Shown: positions 1-8,755 of the stretch, piece after piece
Position numbering within the stretch: the first letter of the stretch is position 1
How the letters are laid out: each line of letters begins with the position of its first letter
Origin: Pseudomonadota bacterium
GTDB lineage: Bacteria; Myxococcota_A; Polyangia; Polyangiales; Polyangiaceae
Assembly: GCA_023398955.1 (NCBI GenBank)
Contig: JAEWRL010000259.1
Coordinates: 1-31,699 of the forward strand
Direction of reading: 5' to 3'
DNA: 31,699 nucleotides
Translations under genes and position numbers: made by a program
The notes under the pieces: model-generated
Told to the model about the DNA's origin: nothing
The model's database searches: none
The model's input: the letters and a program-made list of their open reading frames with translations, nothing else

Positions 1-311
1 CGCGCCAATGGACTCCAAACGTCGAACCTCGACTGAGCGTTACTCGCTCCATCTGGCGTAGCTCGTCAACGGTTGTCTGCCGAGAATGTGAGCTCTCGTC
101 CATCGCGTGGTTCGCTTCTGCCAAGCACGCGCCAAGCCTGGGTCATTTCTCCCGAGCGCTGAAGATCCTAGATCGGACGATCGATCGACAACTCCGGCGG
201 GTAGCCGCTACTTCACCTCATGGATGAAGCCACGCGCGCCAGACCGCGGCATGAACAGCCGAGAATTCCGCAGGATTCAGCGTCCATCTGCCGGGGGGCG
301 CGCGGAATCTA
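1..311. repeat. Left arm of long inverted repeat
   Basis: The reverse complement of 30926-31183 aligns to this stretch from base 1 to base 311. The block 151-311 matches with about nine mismatches and one gap in roughly 161 positions (counted by eye). The outer part also aligns but has extra bases here near 46-65 and 72-130. The arm stops within a few bases of the stop codon of the leucine-rich-repeat gene at 315, and it may continue to the left of the window. A short frame ends at the same stop in both arms (residues LDRTI then TSPHG before TGA), so it could hold the tail of a degraded gene. No other gene is seen in 1-314. Confidence 0.85.
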
Positions 312-314
312 GGT

Positions 315-2708
315 TCATTGGCTGACGCAGTCGGTGATCACGCTGACGTACATGGACTGCAAGCGCTGGATCGCGTCGGCGTCTGCGAGGCAGTCGATGG
401 GGTTACCTCGAACGTCGAGCCGTGCCCACGCGCTCTCGGTCGCTGTGGCCTGCAGGCCAAGGAAGTCGAGGAATGGCGACACCGAGGTGAGTTGGTTCCC
501 CGTTAGCTCGATGTAGCGTAGCGCGGGAGCATTGCGCAGGACCGCAATGTCTTCTAGTGCGTTATAGTTCGCATTCAGCTGGCGCAGCCCCGTCAGTGAC
601 TCGAGACCCCGCAGATCCGTCAATGCGCACCCCGAGACGTTGAGGCTCTGGAGCGCGCTCTGACCTATGATGCGTAGTTGTGCCAGGGGGTTGCTCGACA
701 CGTCGAGCGATTGTAGGGATGGCGCGTCGATCACCTCGAGCGTTCGTAGCTGGTTGCCTGCCGCGTCGAATGAGAGCAGGACCTCGGCGTGGTCGAGCCG
801 GACCGTCTCCAAGCCGTTGTCGCTAACAGCGAGGTGTAGGGTACGAGGTAGCTCTCCGACTTCGAGCTCGGTGATGCCGCAGGCGAGGGCCGTGAGGGTC
901 TGCAGAGTCCCTACGAGGTCCTTCAAGCCGGCGAGCGTGGCCGCGGTGGAGGCACCCAAAGTGCTCGCCTGGACCTCCAGGCGCTGCAGAGCAGGCAAAG
1001 GGCCGGCGATGACCTCCGGTAAGACGCTGTCCGTGATCGTGAGCCCGTCCAAGCTGGGTAGCTCGGCCAGCACCAGCCTGCCCGCGATCAAGGTGCTCGC
1101 ATCGACGCGCTCCAGCCGAGCCAAGGCGACGAGGTCGACGGCTGGAACGGCGACACCCCGGAGCTCGAGACTCTCGAGCGAAGGCAGGTTCGATAGCTCG
1201 AAGGAGTTCGCCGCGACGTTGACTACGGTGAGGCTCCCCAGCCTATCCAGGCCGGCGATTCGCCATGAATCCATGGAATGGTCATCGAGGAGCAGAAACC
1301 GTAGGCTGTCGAGGTTATCCAAGGATCTGGCATCGCGGAGGGCTGTCCGCGAAAGCGCCAGGTGTCGTAGGTTCGAAGTGGCGAATGGCTCCAGGGTGTC
1401 GATGGGCTGCTCGGACACGGCAAGCTCGACCAGGGAAGGCAGGGAGGCAAGCGGCGCCAGGTCGCTGGCCTGGGTGCCGACGAGCGTAACCCGACTGACT
1501 CCCTGCAAACATTCCAACCCTTGCAGGGAGCCCACTCCGGCGCCATCGATATGTACACTGTTCACGAAACAGGCTCCGGCGCAGGTGCGGGCCATGGGTG
1601 GCAGCTGCGCGGCTAGGTCTCCGTCCGTATAGGGAATGGTACCGCTGCAGTGAGGCAGCGCGGCACAGCAGTTGGGGAGCTCTGTTATAAATGAGACGTC
1701 ATCGATCCAGAAGTCGAACGGCAGGTACTGGTTCGGGTAGAACTGGATATTCGTCAGCCTATCCCACTCGTCGTTGGGGGTACCAAGGAAGTCGAGGTAG
1801 CTCAGCTGGTACTCTCGCCACTCCGGTGTGAGCGCGACGACGCTTTCCAGCGGCGGACAATGGGAAGCCGAGCAGCTCCCACCGAACTCAGGCATTGTCG
1901 TCGATTGGGTGCCGATTCGGACGGTCACGGAATCCCCGGTATCGCTACGCGCCCAGAACCGAATACCGCCGTAGCGCGAGGCGTCATATAGCCAGTAGCG
2001 CGTGCCATCGAAGGCGAGGTCGACGCCGATGCCCACGCCCCAACCAGTGAATGGGGTGCCCCAGCTGTGCATCGCGTATTGGCTGGTGCCGCGGGGGAGC
2101 GGCAGCCGCTCCGGCAGAATCGGAACGCCAGGGGTCGTGGGCTCCGGCCATTGAGTACCGGAGCCGTCATTACAGGCGTACCACATGCCCCTACGATCGG
2201 AGGGCGAGCAAATCTCCCCATCGCCGCCCTCAAGGTCATCGATGAGGGGCCCGCAGGCGGCACCGGCATCCGAGCCCGCGGTGCCCCCCGGGGCAGCTCC
2301 TCCGGATGGTCCGCCGTTGCCCGGCACGAACGGAGACCCACCCCAGCTCGTGATCCCACCTGAGCCGAAGACGATGGTTCCTCCCACAGCAGCCTGGTTG
2401 GTGCCGCCCACCGCGTTCGTATGGGTCGAGCCGCCGCTGCCCCAGCTGCCGCTGCCCATGGCCCCGCCGACGTGGACCACGGTGGCACTCCCCCCGTCCC
2501 CGATTGGCTCACGCGAGCCTGCGGCGCCGGCTGGCACGACCAGCGCGCTTTCGTCTCCCCAAGGTCCGCCGAGCCCGCTCCGCGAGCCGCAGGCGGATGC
2601 CATGAGCACCGGGGCGAGAGCGGCGATCCCCGCGAGCGCACCGCGCGTGAAGTACCCAGTCTGAAACGCCAAGGAACGGCGACGCCCCAACCCCACGATC
2701 CACATCAT
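315..2708 (-). CDS. Lipoprotein with carbohydrate-binding-like domain and leucine-rich repeats
   Basis: This predicted surface lipoprotein has about 797 residues. The chosen ATG at 2708 follows a GAGAAAGG ribosome site and precedes an Arg-rich stretch, a hydrophobic segment and a lipobox-like MASAC with Cys about residue 40. A Gly/Ser-rich linker runs to about residue 150. Residues about 152-340 resemble the beta-sandwich carbohydrate-binding domains seen in myxobacterial cellulases: IDDLEGGDG at the start, GVGIGVDL and YDASRYGGIRFWA in the middle, FDFWIDDVSF at the end. After a short Cys-rich joint, about 390-795 is a run of irregular leucine-rich repeats of the L..L..L.V..N type. It could bind a polysaccharide or a partner cell surface; no catalytic residues are visible. 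The longer reading from 2801 adds 31 residues with no signal character. It is divergent from the next gene. Confidence 0.85.
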   Translation of the reverse strand: MMWIVGLGRRRSLAFQTGYFTRGALAGIAALAPVLMASACGSRSGLGGPWGDESALVVPAGAAGSREPIGDGGSATVVHVGGAMGSGSWGSGGSTHTNAVGGTNQAAVGGTIVFGSGGITSWGGSPFVPGNGGPSGGAAPGGTAGSDAGAACGPLIDDLEGGDGEICSPSDRRGMWYACNDGSGTQWPEPTTPGVPILPERLPLPRGTSQYAMHSWGTPFTGWGVGIGVDLAFDGTRYWLYDASRYGGIRFWARSDTGDSVTVRIGTQSTTMPEFGGSCSASHCPPLESVVALTPEWREYQLSYLDFLGTPNDEWDRLTNIQFYPNQYLPFDFWIDDVSFITELPNCCAALPHCSGTIPYTDGDLAAQLPPMARTCAGACFVNSVHIDGAGVGSLQGLECLQGVSRVTLVGTQASDLAPLASLPSLVELAVSEQPIDTLEPFATSNLRHLALSRTALRDARSLDNLDSLRFLLLDDHSMDSWRIAGLDRLGSLTVVNVAANSFELSNLPSLESLELRGVAVPAVDLVALARLERVDASTLIAGRLVLAELPSLDGLTITDSVLPEVIAGPLPALQRLEVQASTLGASTAATLAGLKDLVGTLQTLTALACGITELEVGELPRTLHLAVSDNGLETVRLDHAEVLLSFDAAGNQLRTLEVIDAPSLQSLDVSSNPLAQLRIIGQSALQSLNVSGCALTDLRGLESLTGLRQLNANYNALEDIAVLRNAPALRYIELTGNQLTSVSPFLDFLGLQATATESAWARLDVRGNPIDCLADADAIQRLQSMYVSVITDCVSQ

Positions 2709-3045
2709 GATCGGCCTTTCTCGGACGGATTCTTTCTTCGAGCCCCACGCTACGCGACCAGCGCGCAACAGCCATGGTACCCTCCAGTCGCTCGTGGGCA
2801 CAACCAGCCCGGGTGCTCGAATAGAAGGCCGCCTCCGCGACTCGTCAGGACGCAGCTGGCTCCGACCCGGTGCTGGAAGGAGGCCGATCGCGAGCGTCCG
2901 AGCAGCGGGAGTCGACGTCCCGGGGGCATTTCACGGGCTCAGGGACGCGGGGGTGAGACCATTCTGCTCATTTTGTGCGACCAGCCTACTGCGAAGGGGC
3001 GGCGAGAACGTTGATTTGGCTCCCTGGGTGACTGACACTGCTGTG
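2709..3045. other. Divergent intergenic region
   Basis: This stretch separates the leucine-rich-repeat lipoprotein (minus) from the secreted protein at 3046 (plus), so it should carry promoters for both. It is open in the frame of the downstream gene, but that extension has no signal-peptide character and looks like GC-rich read-through. I see no convincing -35/-10 pair and no repeat. Confidence 0.5.
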
Positions 3046-4059
3046 ATGAGAAACGGGACGCCTGGAGTCTCGGCCGTGCTCTTCTGCATCGGAGTGTCTG
3101 GTGGTGCGCAGGCGGCCTCGGACACCCCGGTCGACGCAGCCGGCAGCCAGCTCGGCGTCGTGTACGATGCGCCGAACGAGTGCCCGGACCGTACCGCATT
3201 TCTTCGGGAATGGCTTACCTTGAGAGGCTCGGCTGGGCTTGCCGTACCAGAACTGGGGGAGGGGGTAGTGAGGATCGGCGTGCGGCGAGCCGGAGAGGAG
3301 TATGTCGCCCGCGTGGTCATGGTGGACGGCGCGGGCCAGTGCGGCGCGCAACGCAGCCTCGTGGCGCCCAACTGCAAGGAGCTCGCCGCGGACGTGGCAG
3401 CCAGCTTGGATCTGGCCATTAGCGACTGGACCTGTCCGCCACGGGCTGAAAAGGCCTGCCCTCCGGCGGCCCCTGTGCCGGATTGTCCTTCGCTTCCGCC
3501 CATAGACCCTCCTGGTGAGGTGTCCCAGCCGCGGCGGGGCGAGCTCGGGCTCGCAACGGGGCTCCTGTGGTTCGTTCCCAAACAGCGAAGGGGCGCGTGG
3601 GGACACGCGGTACTCCTTGGGTACCGGTCGCCGCAGTCCCTCTGGGGCGCCGCGGCCGGCCCGGCTTGGAGTGGACAGCTCCAGGTCGGGTACTGGGCTC
3701 CCGAAGCGCTGTCCGCCGAGGTGCCAGAGACGAACGTAGAGCTTGGGCTTCGTCTAACGAGGGCGCGCCTCTCCGCGTGTCCGGCGGAGCTCCGGGTCGT
3801 GGGCCCGCTCGCGGTGGCGCTCTGTGCAACGGTTGAGGCAGGCCTGGTCGCTGTTCGCGTCGGAGGGGAAAACCAAGGGAACCGGTTCTGGGGGGCTATG
3901 GGTTTCGCCCCTCGCCTGAGGCTCGCCAGCGATACTTTGTTTGCAGAGATCGAGCCGTCCGTCGCCTTTCCGGCCATGCGTTACCGCATTGAGGGCGGCC
4001 GGGAGGTCATCAGCTGGGTCGCCCCGGAAGCGCAGGCGCGTCTGGGTGCTCGGTTTTGA
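3046..4059 (+). CDS. Secreted protein, possible outer-membrane beta-barrel, function unknown
   Basis: The protein has 337 residues from the ATG at 3046, chosen because it gives a clean signal peptide (short Arg/Asn head, hydrophobic core, GGAQAAS cleavage region); a GTG lies just before it. The N-terminal half holds several Cys (NECPDR, GQCGAQ, APNCKE, DWTCPP). A Pro/Cys-rich spacer follows (about 145-170). The C-terminal half alternates hydrophobic and polar residues (ELGLATGLLWF, QLQVGYWAP, VELGLRL, FAPRLRLAS) and ends LGARF with a terminal Phe, as outer-membrane barrels often do. Proteins of this build are common beside sigma factors in Polyangiales genomes (recalled, not searched). It sits 57 bases before a LamG lipoprotein in the same direction, probably one operon. 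The function is not recognised. Confidence 0.7.
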   Translation: MRNGTPGVSAVLFCIGVSGGAQAASDTPVDAAGSQLGVVYDAPNECPDRTAFLREWLTLRGSAGLAVPELGEGVVRIGVRRAGEEYVARVVMVDGAGQCGAQRSLVAPNCKELAADVAASLDLAISDWTCPPRAEKACPPAAPVPDCPSLPPIDPPGEVSQPRRGELGLATGLLWFVPKQRRGAWGHAVLLGYRSPQSLWGAAAGPAWSGQLQVGYWAPEALSAEVPETNVELGLRLTRARLSACPAELRVVGPLAVALCATVEAGLVAVRVGGENQGNRFWGAMGFAPRLRLASDTLFAEIEPSVAFPAMRYRIEGGREVISWVAPEAQARLGARF

Positions 4060-4116
4060 GGGATCAGAATGGCAACCTGCGGGGTTAGGCGTCGTCGAGA
4101 GCAGGCAAGGACCCGA

Positions 4117-6003
4117 ATGAAGCTACTCACCGCGCTGCTTGCTACAGCGCTCATGATCGCGGGTTGCCGCGGCGCGGATCTTGCGGTTCCCGCCGAGCAC
4201 AGGCTGGAGTGCCCAACGCAGCCGGACCCGGAGAACCTCGTGGCCTTCTGGAGGTTCGACGATGGCAGCACAGGTGAAGAGGGTTCGAGGAATGTGCAAG
4301 GCGAGATGCTCCTGATTGGCCCCAAGGGCATGCTTGTCGAGGACCGGCTCGGTGGAAAGGGACACGGTGCGCTCTTCCAAGGTGAGGACTCTGCCGCCGG
4401 GCGGATTGTGCCCGGAACCCTCGACGTCTCGAGCGACCTCACGCTGGCCGCGTGGGTGTCCCTCCCGGAAGACTGGCTGGCGGCACCGGCTGAGTGCGAG
4501 GAGCAGGCAAGGGCTTTGGAAGTAGTCTCCGTATTCGCGGAAGCCCACGGACAGGTGCGTCTCGAGATCCTCCACACCGTCGGTGCAGTGCCATTGCTCC
4601 GCATCTCGCGCGAGGTCGGCTCCGACAGCCGGGAGCGCTGCGCCGTACTCCCCTCGGAGTTCGGGCATTGGGGTCGAGGCCGCTGGTATCACGTCGCGGG
4701 GACGACCGGCACCTCTTCCACCTTGCATGTCGACGGTGAGTCGATGGCGGAGGTGCGGTGTCCCGAGCTGGAGGCAGCGTACGCCAGTCGCCCGGTGTCC
4801 GTCGGACAGCTCGTTGCGCCGGGAGGCTGTGGCTTTGGTCGCCTCTTCGACGACGTTGCGGTGTTTCAGCCGCCCCTCGCCACCAGCGAGCTCCCGCAGT
4901 TCCTGAGAGCGTCGCACGCGGTGCTGAGGCCTGATGGGCGCTGGTGGTCCGTGCAGGGAGTGGAGGGCAGCGTTGCAGAGTGGCAGTGCGGCGACGCCTA
5001 CTCGCCTGAGGACGGAGGACTGCAGGTGTACTTCGACAACAAGTCGTGGAGCGCTCCCCGATTGCTTGTCGAGGTGGAGCCCGCCCCCATCGAGGGTTTT
5101 CGTCGCGCGGTGGTCCGCGCCGACATCCCCGCCGGGGAGCCCTTCGAGCTCGAGCTGGAGGGACAGGACCGAAACCACTACTGCGTGTGGCCGGCAGTGG
5201 GCAGGGGAGACGACGACTACGAATTTTTCGCCGAAGACGTGGGGTGGTGCGAGTGCCCTGGGCAGTGCCCTTGCGATTTCACAGTGCGGCGAGCTGCCAT
5301 CGAGTCTCGCTGGGATACGAGCTCGCGGTACAAGGTTTCAGTGGCTGCGATCGACCTTGATTTCCAGCCGCCATCGGAGTCCGGTTCGACGACAAGCGTT
5401 GAGCCTCCCCCTCGCTCCCTGGACGTATTCGACTGGTGCTGGCGGCCTGTCGCCTACGATCCGACCTCCCGGGCGCGCCTGGGGTCGAGTGACGCGGAGA
5501 ACACCTTCCAGGCTCATCTGGGCGCTTATCCTTCGGAGCAGGTACTGGGCACGCTGGAAGCGGAGCGCGGACTGACGACCTTCCTCGCGGCGGACTTCGT
5601 CGGGATGGGAGCCTTCCTGAATATCGAGGGATGCGATCGGGTGCGCCTGCAGACCACTGTCGAACCAGCGGGCAGGTATTCTCTCCGGCTCGTGGATGCC
5701 TACGGTATCGTGCGCGAGCTCAAGACCGAAGGGGAGCCGCTCGTCGAGATCGATCTGACCACGGGGGAAACGTGGAGCCCGCCGCAGGTGCGGGAGCTGG
5801 GCGAACTCGACGCGAGCGCCGCGGAGTTCACGCCCTCCATGGTGAGGTTCGTCGGGGTTCAGAAGCGCTGGGAAGACGAGTGGCCCGCAACGACGGTCCA
5901 GGTGGAGAGTATCGTGTTCGAGACGGTGGACGGTCAGAATTGTGCAGAGCTCACGGACGCGAAGCTCACCGCTCCGCTCGTTATCATCGATGAGGTGTAC
6001 TGA
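4117..6003 (+). CDS. LamG-domain lipoprotein
   Basis: This exported lipoprotein has 628 residues. The ATG at 4117 is preceded by AAGGA five bases upstream and gives a short signal peptide with lipobox MIAGC (Cys17). Residues about 38-265 form a concanavalin-A-like LamG fold: ENLVAFWRFDDGS at the start, LTLAAWVSLPEDW, WYHVAGTTG, LHVDGE and FDDVAVFQPPL near the end, typical of sugar- or protein-binding domains. The remaining 360 residues are unrecognised, with a Cys-rich patch (WCECPGQCPCDF) and beta-rich segments near the end. It lies between the barrel-like protein and the ECF sigma factor, which suggests a surface sensor or a target of that regulator. Family membership is solid; the ligand is unknown. 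Confidence 0.85.
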   Translation: MKLLTALLATALMIAGCRGADLAVPAEHRLECPTQPDPENLVAFWRFDDGSTGEEGSRNVQGEMLLIGPKGMLVEDRLGGKGHGALFQGEDSAAGRIVPGTLDVSSDLTLAAWVSLPEDWLAAPAECEEQARALEVVSVFAEAHGQVRLEILHTVGAVPLLRISREVGSDSRERCAVLPSEFGHWGRGRWYHVAGTTGTSSTLHVDGESMAEVRCPELEAAYASRPVSVGQLVAPGGCGFGRLFDDVAVFQPPLATSELPQFLRASHAVLRPDGRWWSVQGVEGSVAEWQCGDAYSPEDGGLQVYFDNKSWSAPRLLVEVEPAPIEGFRRAVVRADIPAGEPFELELEGQDRNHYCVWPAVGRGDDDYEFFAEDVGWCECPGQCPCDFTVRRAAIESRWDTSSRYKVSVAAIDLDFQPPSESGSTTSVEPPPRSLDVFDWCWRPVAYDPTSRARLGSSDAENTFQAHLGAYPSEQVLGTLEAERGLTTFLAADFVGMGAFLNIEGCDRVRLQTTVEPAGRYSLRLVDAYGIVRELKTEGEPLVEIDLTTGETWSPPQVRELGELDASAAEFTPSMVRFVGVQKRWEDEWPATTVQVESIVFETVDGQNCAELTDAKLTAPLVIIDEVY

Positions 6004-6219
6004 GTGGCAGCGGGATGGTCAGAGCTGTTTGTCCAGTCCGCTTCGATGACGGGCCGGGGCGAGCGGGCGGGGGGTGCGCGAGGCGGGTGGTGTGGGGGCC
6101 AGTACGGGGCTGCTGTGCAGGGGGGCCTCGTGCTAGAAAGCGTCGTGAGTCTGCCGCGACCATCAAGGGAATTGGCGGGTGTGCCGTGCCAGGAGCCGCG
6201 TGCCGAGTCGGAGCCGCGC

Positions 6220-6738
6220 ATGGAGCAGTTGGAAGACTTCGTGCGGCAACACATTCGCTTCGTGTGGCGCCTGGCCCGCCACTCTGGGTTGTCCCACCAG
6301 GATGCGGACGACGTCACGCAGAAGGTAATGCTGACGGTGATGCAGCGCTTTGAGGCCATCGAACCGGGACGCGAACGGGGCTACCTTTACCATGTGACGC
6401 GCAATCACGCGCGCAAAGCGCAGCGGGCGCGGACCCGGCGCCGAGAAGACGTCACGGAGGACTTCTCCTCGCGAGCGTCACCGGGGCCGCACTTGGATTC
6501 GCTCTTGGAGCGCCGTCGGGCCCACGACGAGCTCTGTCGGATCCTTGGGCGCCTTCCCGAGAAGCTTCGTGAGGTCTTCGTGCTGTTCGAATTCGAAGGT
6601 TGGACTCAGTCAGAGATCAGTGCGGCCTTGGGCGTGGCTCAAGGTACGGTGGCATCTCGGCTTCGCCGAGCACGGGAGGGTTTCCAGAGATTGGCCGGGC
6701 ACCTGACGGGTACGCAGGACGGAGGACGCGATGGGTGA
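6220..6738 (+). CDS. ECF-type RNA polymerase sigma factor (sigma-70 family)
   Basis: The gene encodes a sigma-70 family protein of 172 residues, a normal ECF length. Region 2 covers about residues 5-68 (FVRQHIRFVWRLA, DADDVTQKVML, GYLYHVTRNHARK, matching the -10-binding helix). A linker follows, then region 4.2 at about 108-158 (LPEKLREVFVLFEFEGWTQ, EISAALGVAQGTVASRLRRA, the -35 helix-turn-helix). The ATG at 6220 has GGAG six bases upstream; an in-frame GTG at 6181 with AAGGGA ten bases upstream is the main alternative, and the frame stays open back to 6004. The last eight bases overlap the start of the membrane protein at 6731, so the two are probably co-translated. It likely directs RNA polymerase to genes answering an envelope signal. 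Confidence 0.93.
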   Translation: MEQLEDFVRQHIRFVWRLARHSGLSHQDADDVTQKVMLTVMQRFEAIEPGRERGYLYHVTRNHARKAQRARTRRREDVTEDFSSRASPGPHLDSLLERRRAHDELCRILGRLPEKLREVFVLFEFEGWTQSEISAALGVAQGTVASRLRRAREGFQRLAGHLTGTQDGGRDG

Positions 6739-7528
6739 TCCCTTGAGAATGCTGGACAGTGACGTTCCTCCTCAGCTTCGAGCGCTGCTAGAGGCCGGTC
6801 GCGGTGCCGAGCCCGATCCCTCGCTCGTCGAGGCGACGCTGCATTCGCTGCGGGCCGCGGACCTAGGGATCGCCTCGAGCAGTCTGTCACGGGTGAGCTC
6901 CTCGGTGGCGGCTCCAGTGGCGGCCGGAATCCTGGCCATTGGAGCGCTGGCGGTAGTGACGTGGATGATGATGGAGCCAGCACCTTGGGAGAGCCCTCCT
7001 CCAGCTGTCCTGGCGCTACCACAGACGACCGCGCCGTCCGAAGAGCAACCTACCGGGGCGGCTGATGTCACCGAGGCATCCCCCGTTGAACCCTTGGCGC
7101 GGGCTGAGAGGGAGCCAGCCAGCAGCGCGGAACCCATGGCAGGGGCGGGCAACGGGGTGCCGAACCAGCGAGTTGTGTCGCTGGGCACGACAGAGCCCAA
7201 GGTGTCGAGCCCTTCCAGGGCGGGGGAAGCCGCGGCCAAGCTTTCCCGTTCGTCCACCTTGGCACAAAGAGATCTCGTGCTCCGGGCGCGGGCAGCGCTG
7301 GACGGCGGGGCTCCTCACCAAACCCTGAGGATTCTCACGGGGTACGAGAGCTCCTTCCAGGACCTGCGCTTCGTTCCGGAGGTGCTCAGCTTGCGCATGC
7401 AGGCTCAAGAGCGGCTCGGCCGCGTTGCAGCAGCAAAGGAGCTGGCCCGGCGCATCGTGGCGGCATACCCACGGTCGTCTCAGGCGGGGCGGGCCCGACA
7501 GGTGCTCGCGGAGGGCGAGCCGAACTAG
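6731..7528 (+). CDS. Single-pass membrane protein, probable sigma-factor partner with TPR-like C-terminus
   Basis: This protein of 265 residues starts inside the sigma-factor gene. The first 60 residues are predicted cytosolic and could hold the sigma-binding part, although no zinc-binding HxxxCxxC anti-sigma motif is present. One transmembrane segment follows at about 63-80 (VAAPVAAGILAIGALAVV). A Pro/Ala/Glu-rich periplasmic stretch spans about 85-170. The last 85 residues are helical and resemble a tetratricopeptide pair (RARAALDGGAPHQTLRIL; RLGRVAAAKELARRIVAAYP, then AGRARQVL), a layout common in myxobacterial proteins coded just after ECF sigma factors. The overlap and topology suggest it regulates or relays a signal to the sigma factor. 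This is inference; it could be a structural envelope protein. Confidence 0.8.
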   Translation: MGDPLRMLDSDVPPQLRALLEAGRGAEPDPSLVEATLHSLRAADLGIASSSLSRVSSSVAAPVAAGILAIGALAVVTWMMMEPAPWESPPPAVLALPQTTAPSEEQPTGAADVTEASPVEPLARAEREPASSAEPMAGAGNGVPNQRVVSLGTTEPKVSSPSRAGEAAAKLSRSSTLAQRDLVLRARAALDGGAPHQTLRILTGYESSFQDLRFVPEVLSLRMQAQERLGRVAAAKELARRIVAAYPRSSQAGRARQVLAEGEPN

Positions 7529-7661
7529 GGCCCCAAGCAGAAGAAAGCGAGTTCGCGTATCGGCCAATGGGCAGACTCGCCGCGCGGGTCCACCCGGCGC
7601 GGCCCAGCCTCGTGGTGGAACACTGACCGTCGAAGCCCTGTCAGTGGTACCATTCCGGTTC

Positions 7662-8753
7662 GTGAATGCTCCGAAGGAACCATCCGATGGTGCGACGTGG
7701 CGCGGCCTAGCGGTCGCCGCGAGGAACCAAGCCATCGACGTGCTGAAGCAGCGGGGAAGGCAGGCCTGGGGCGCTACCTACTACAGCCAGATGGCGCCGC
7801 TCGAGCTCTGCAAGCTGGCGGGGCGCCCGCGGGAAGTCCAGTACGGCGCGCTGATCAGTTGGCTCAAGCGACTTGGGAACGAAAGCCGCTCCGACCCGGC
7901 GCACGCCATCGAGTTCGTGGCCCATCTCCTCGGCGTCTCTCCCGACGAGGAAGAGTTGACCACGACCGATCCCACCGCCCAGCATGGCGCAGCGCCAGAG
8001 CGTCGCAATCAACAACGCACCGAGGCTACGGATGGAGCCCTGGAGGTAAACTGTCCGAGCCTCGTCCACGACCACCGATTCGTCGTCCTCGGTGAGCTCC
8101 CGAAGGAGAGGTTGCACGTCGCGGTTCTCCTGCAGCCGCAGGACGGTACCGACCTTTGGTATCCGCAGGTTGCCGGACATAACCCACTGAGAGCGGGTCG
8201 TGCCTTCTGCTGCTTTGTGCGGCTAGGTAATCCGGGCGGCATCTGGCATACGAAGAAGCTTCCACTGGACGCGAGGATCCGTGTGCTCGCGCTGAGAAAC
8301 GAGTGGAGGGCTGATTGGTCCGGGAGGTTGGTCGAGGCGGACCTGACCCGGCGACTGAGGGAGCTCGGGGTGGTGGCGGAGAAGGAAGCGTTCGTCAGCC
8401 GAGCATGCATCGAGTTGACAGAGCCGACGCTACATGATCACGGGAGATTCGAGGCGAGCGCACTCGTGTTCGACGAACCCAGGTCCGAGTCCTGTGTTGC
8501 TCCCGTGACGCTTCGTTGGAAGGGGGGCGCTGCCTATATCGAGGTTCGTGAGGGGGCTGGTGACCGGCTGCTACACAGGGGAACGGCAGCCTCGGGCGCG
8601 ACGTTGGTGGTAGCTGGCGGAAAGCCAGCTCCTCCTGGCGCTACGGCAGTCTTCGAGCTGGATGGGCCCGGTCAGTATCGCTTGCGCCTGTATCCCGCTG
8701 CGTGGAGCTTCGTGGACCCCCAGTACGAGTGGTGGCTGGACATCACCGAGTGA
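7662..8753 (+). CDS. Hypothetical cytosolic protein, no family recognised
   Basis: The frame is open from 7425, but the 5' part overlaps the previous gene, so the true start lies downstream. I use the GTG at 7662; GTG 7644, GTG 7740 and ATG 7791 are possible and none has a clear ribosome site. From 7662 the product has 363 residues, with no signal peptide or membrane helix. The N-terminal 75 residues look helical (ARNQAIDVLKQRG, PREVQYGALISWLKRLG, AIEFVAHLLG), followed by a polar linker. A middle domain at about 130-190 contains LHVAVLLQPQDGTDLWYPQ and a hydrophobic FCCFVRLG, of a build I associate loosely with carbohydrate- or effector-associated modules. The C-terminal 90 residues look beta-rich (ATAVFELDGPGQYRLRLYP). 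It follows the sigma-factor pair by 133 bases and may be a separate unit. Confidence 0.6.
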   Translation: MNAPKEPSDGATWRGLAVAARNQAIDVLKQRGRQAWGATYYSQMAPLELCKLAGRPREVQYGALISWLKRLGNESRSDPAHAIEFVAHLLGVSPDEEELTTTDPTAQHGAAPERRNQQRTEATDGALEVNCPSLVHDHRFVVLGELPKERLHVAVLLQPQDGTDLWYPQVAGHNPLRAGRAFCCFVRLGNPGGIWHTKKLPLDARIRVLALRNEWRADWSGRLVEADLTRRLRELGVVAEKEAFVSRACIELTEPTLHDHGRFEASALVFDEPRSESCVAPVTLRWKGGAAYIEVREGAGDRLLHRGTAASGATLVVAGGKPAPPGATAVFELDGPGQYRLRLYPAAWSFVDPQYEWWLDITE

Positions 8754-8755
8754 CG

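Noticed and set aside
667..1632. Open frame of 321 codons on the plus strand
   Set aside because: It lies opposite the leucine-rich-repeat region and has a Ser/Arg-rich composition with no domain or signal.
2931..3977. Open frame of 348 codons on the minus strand (also 4123-5178 minus)
   Set aside because: Both are antisense to secreted genes with clear signal peptides or a LamG domain, and show no recognisable motif.
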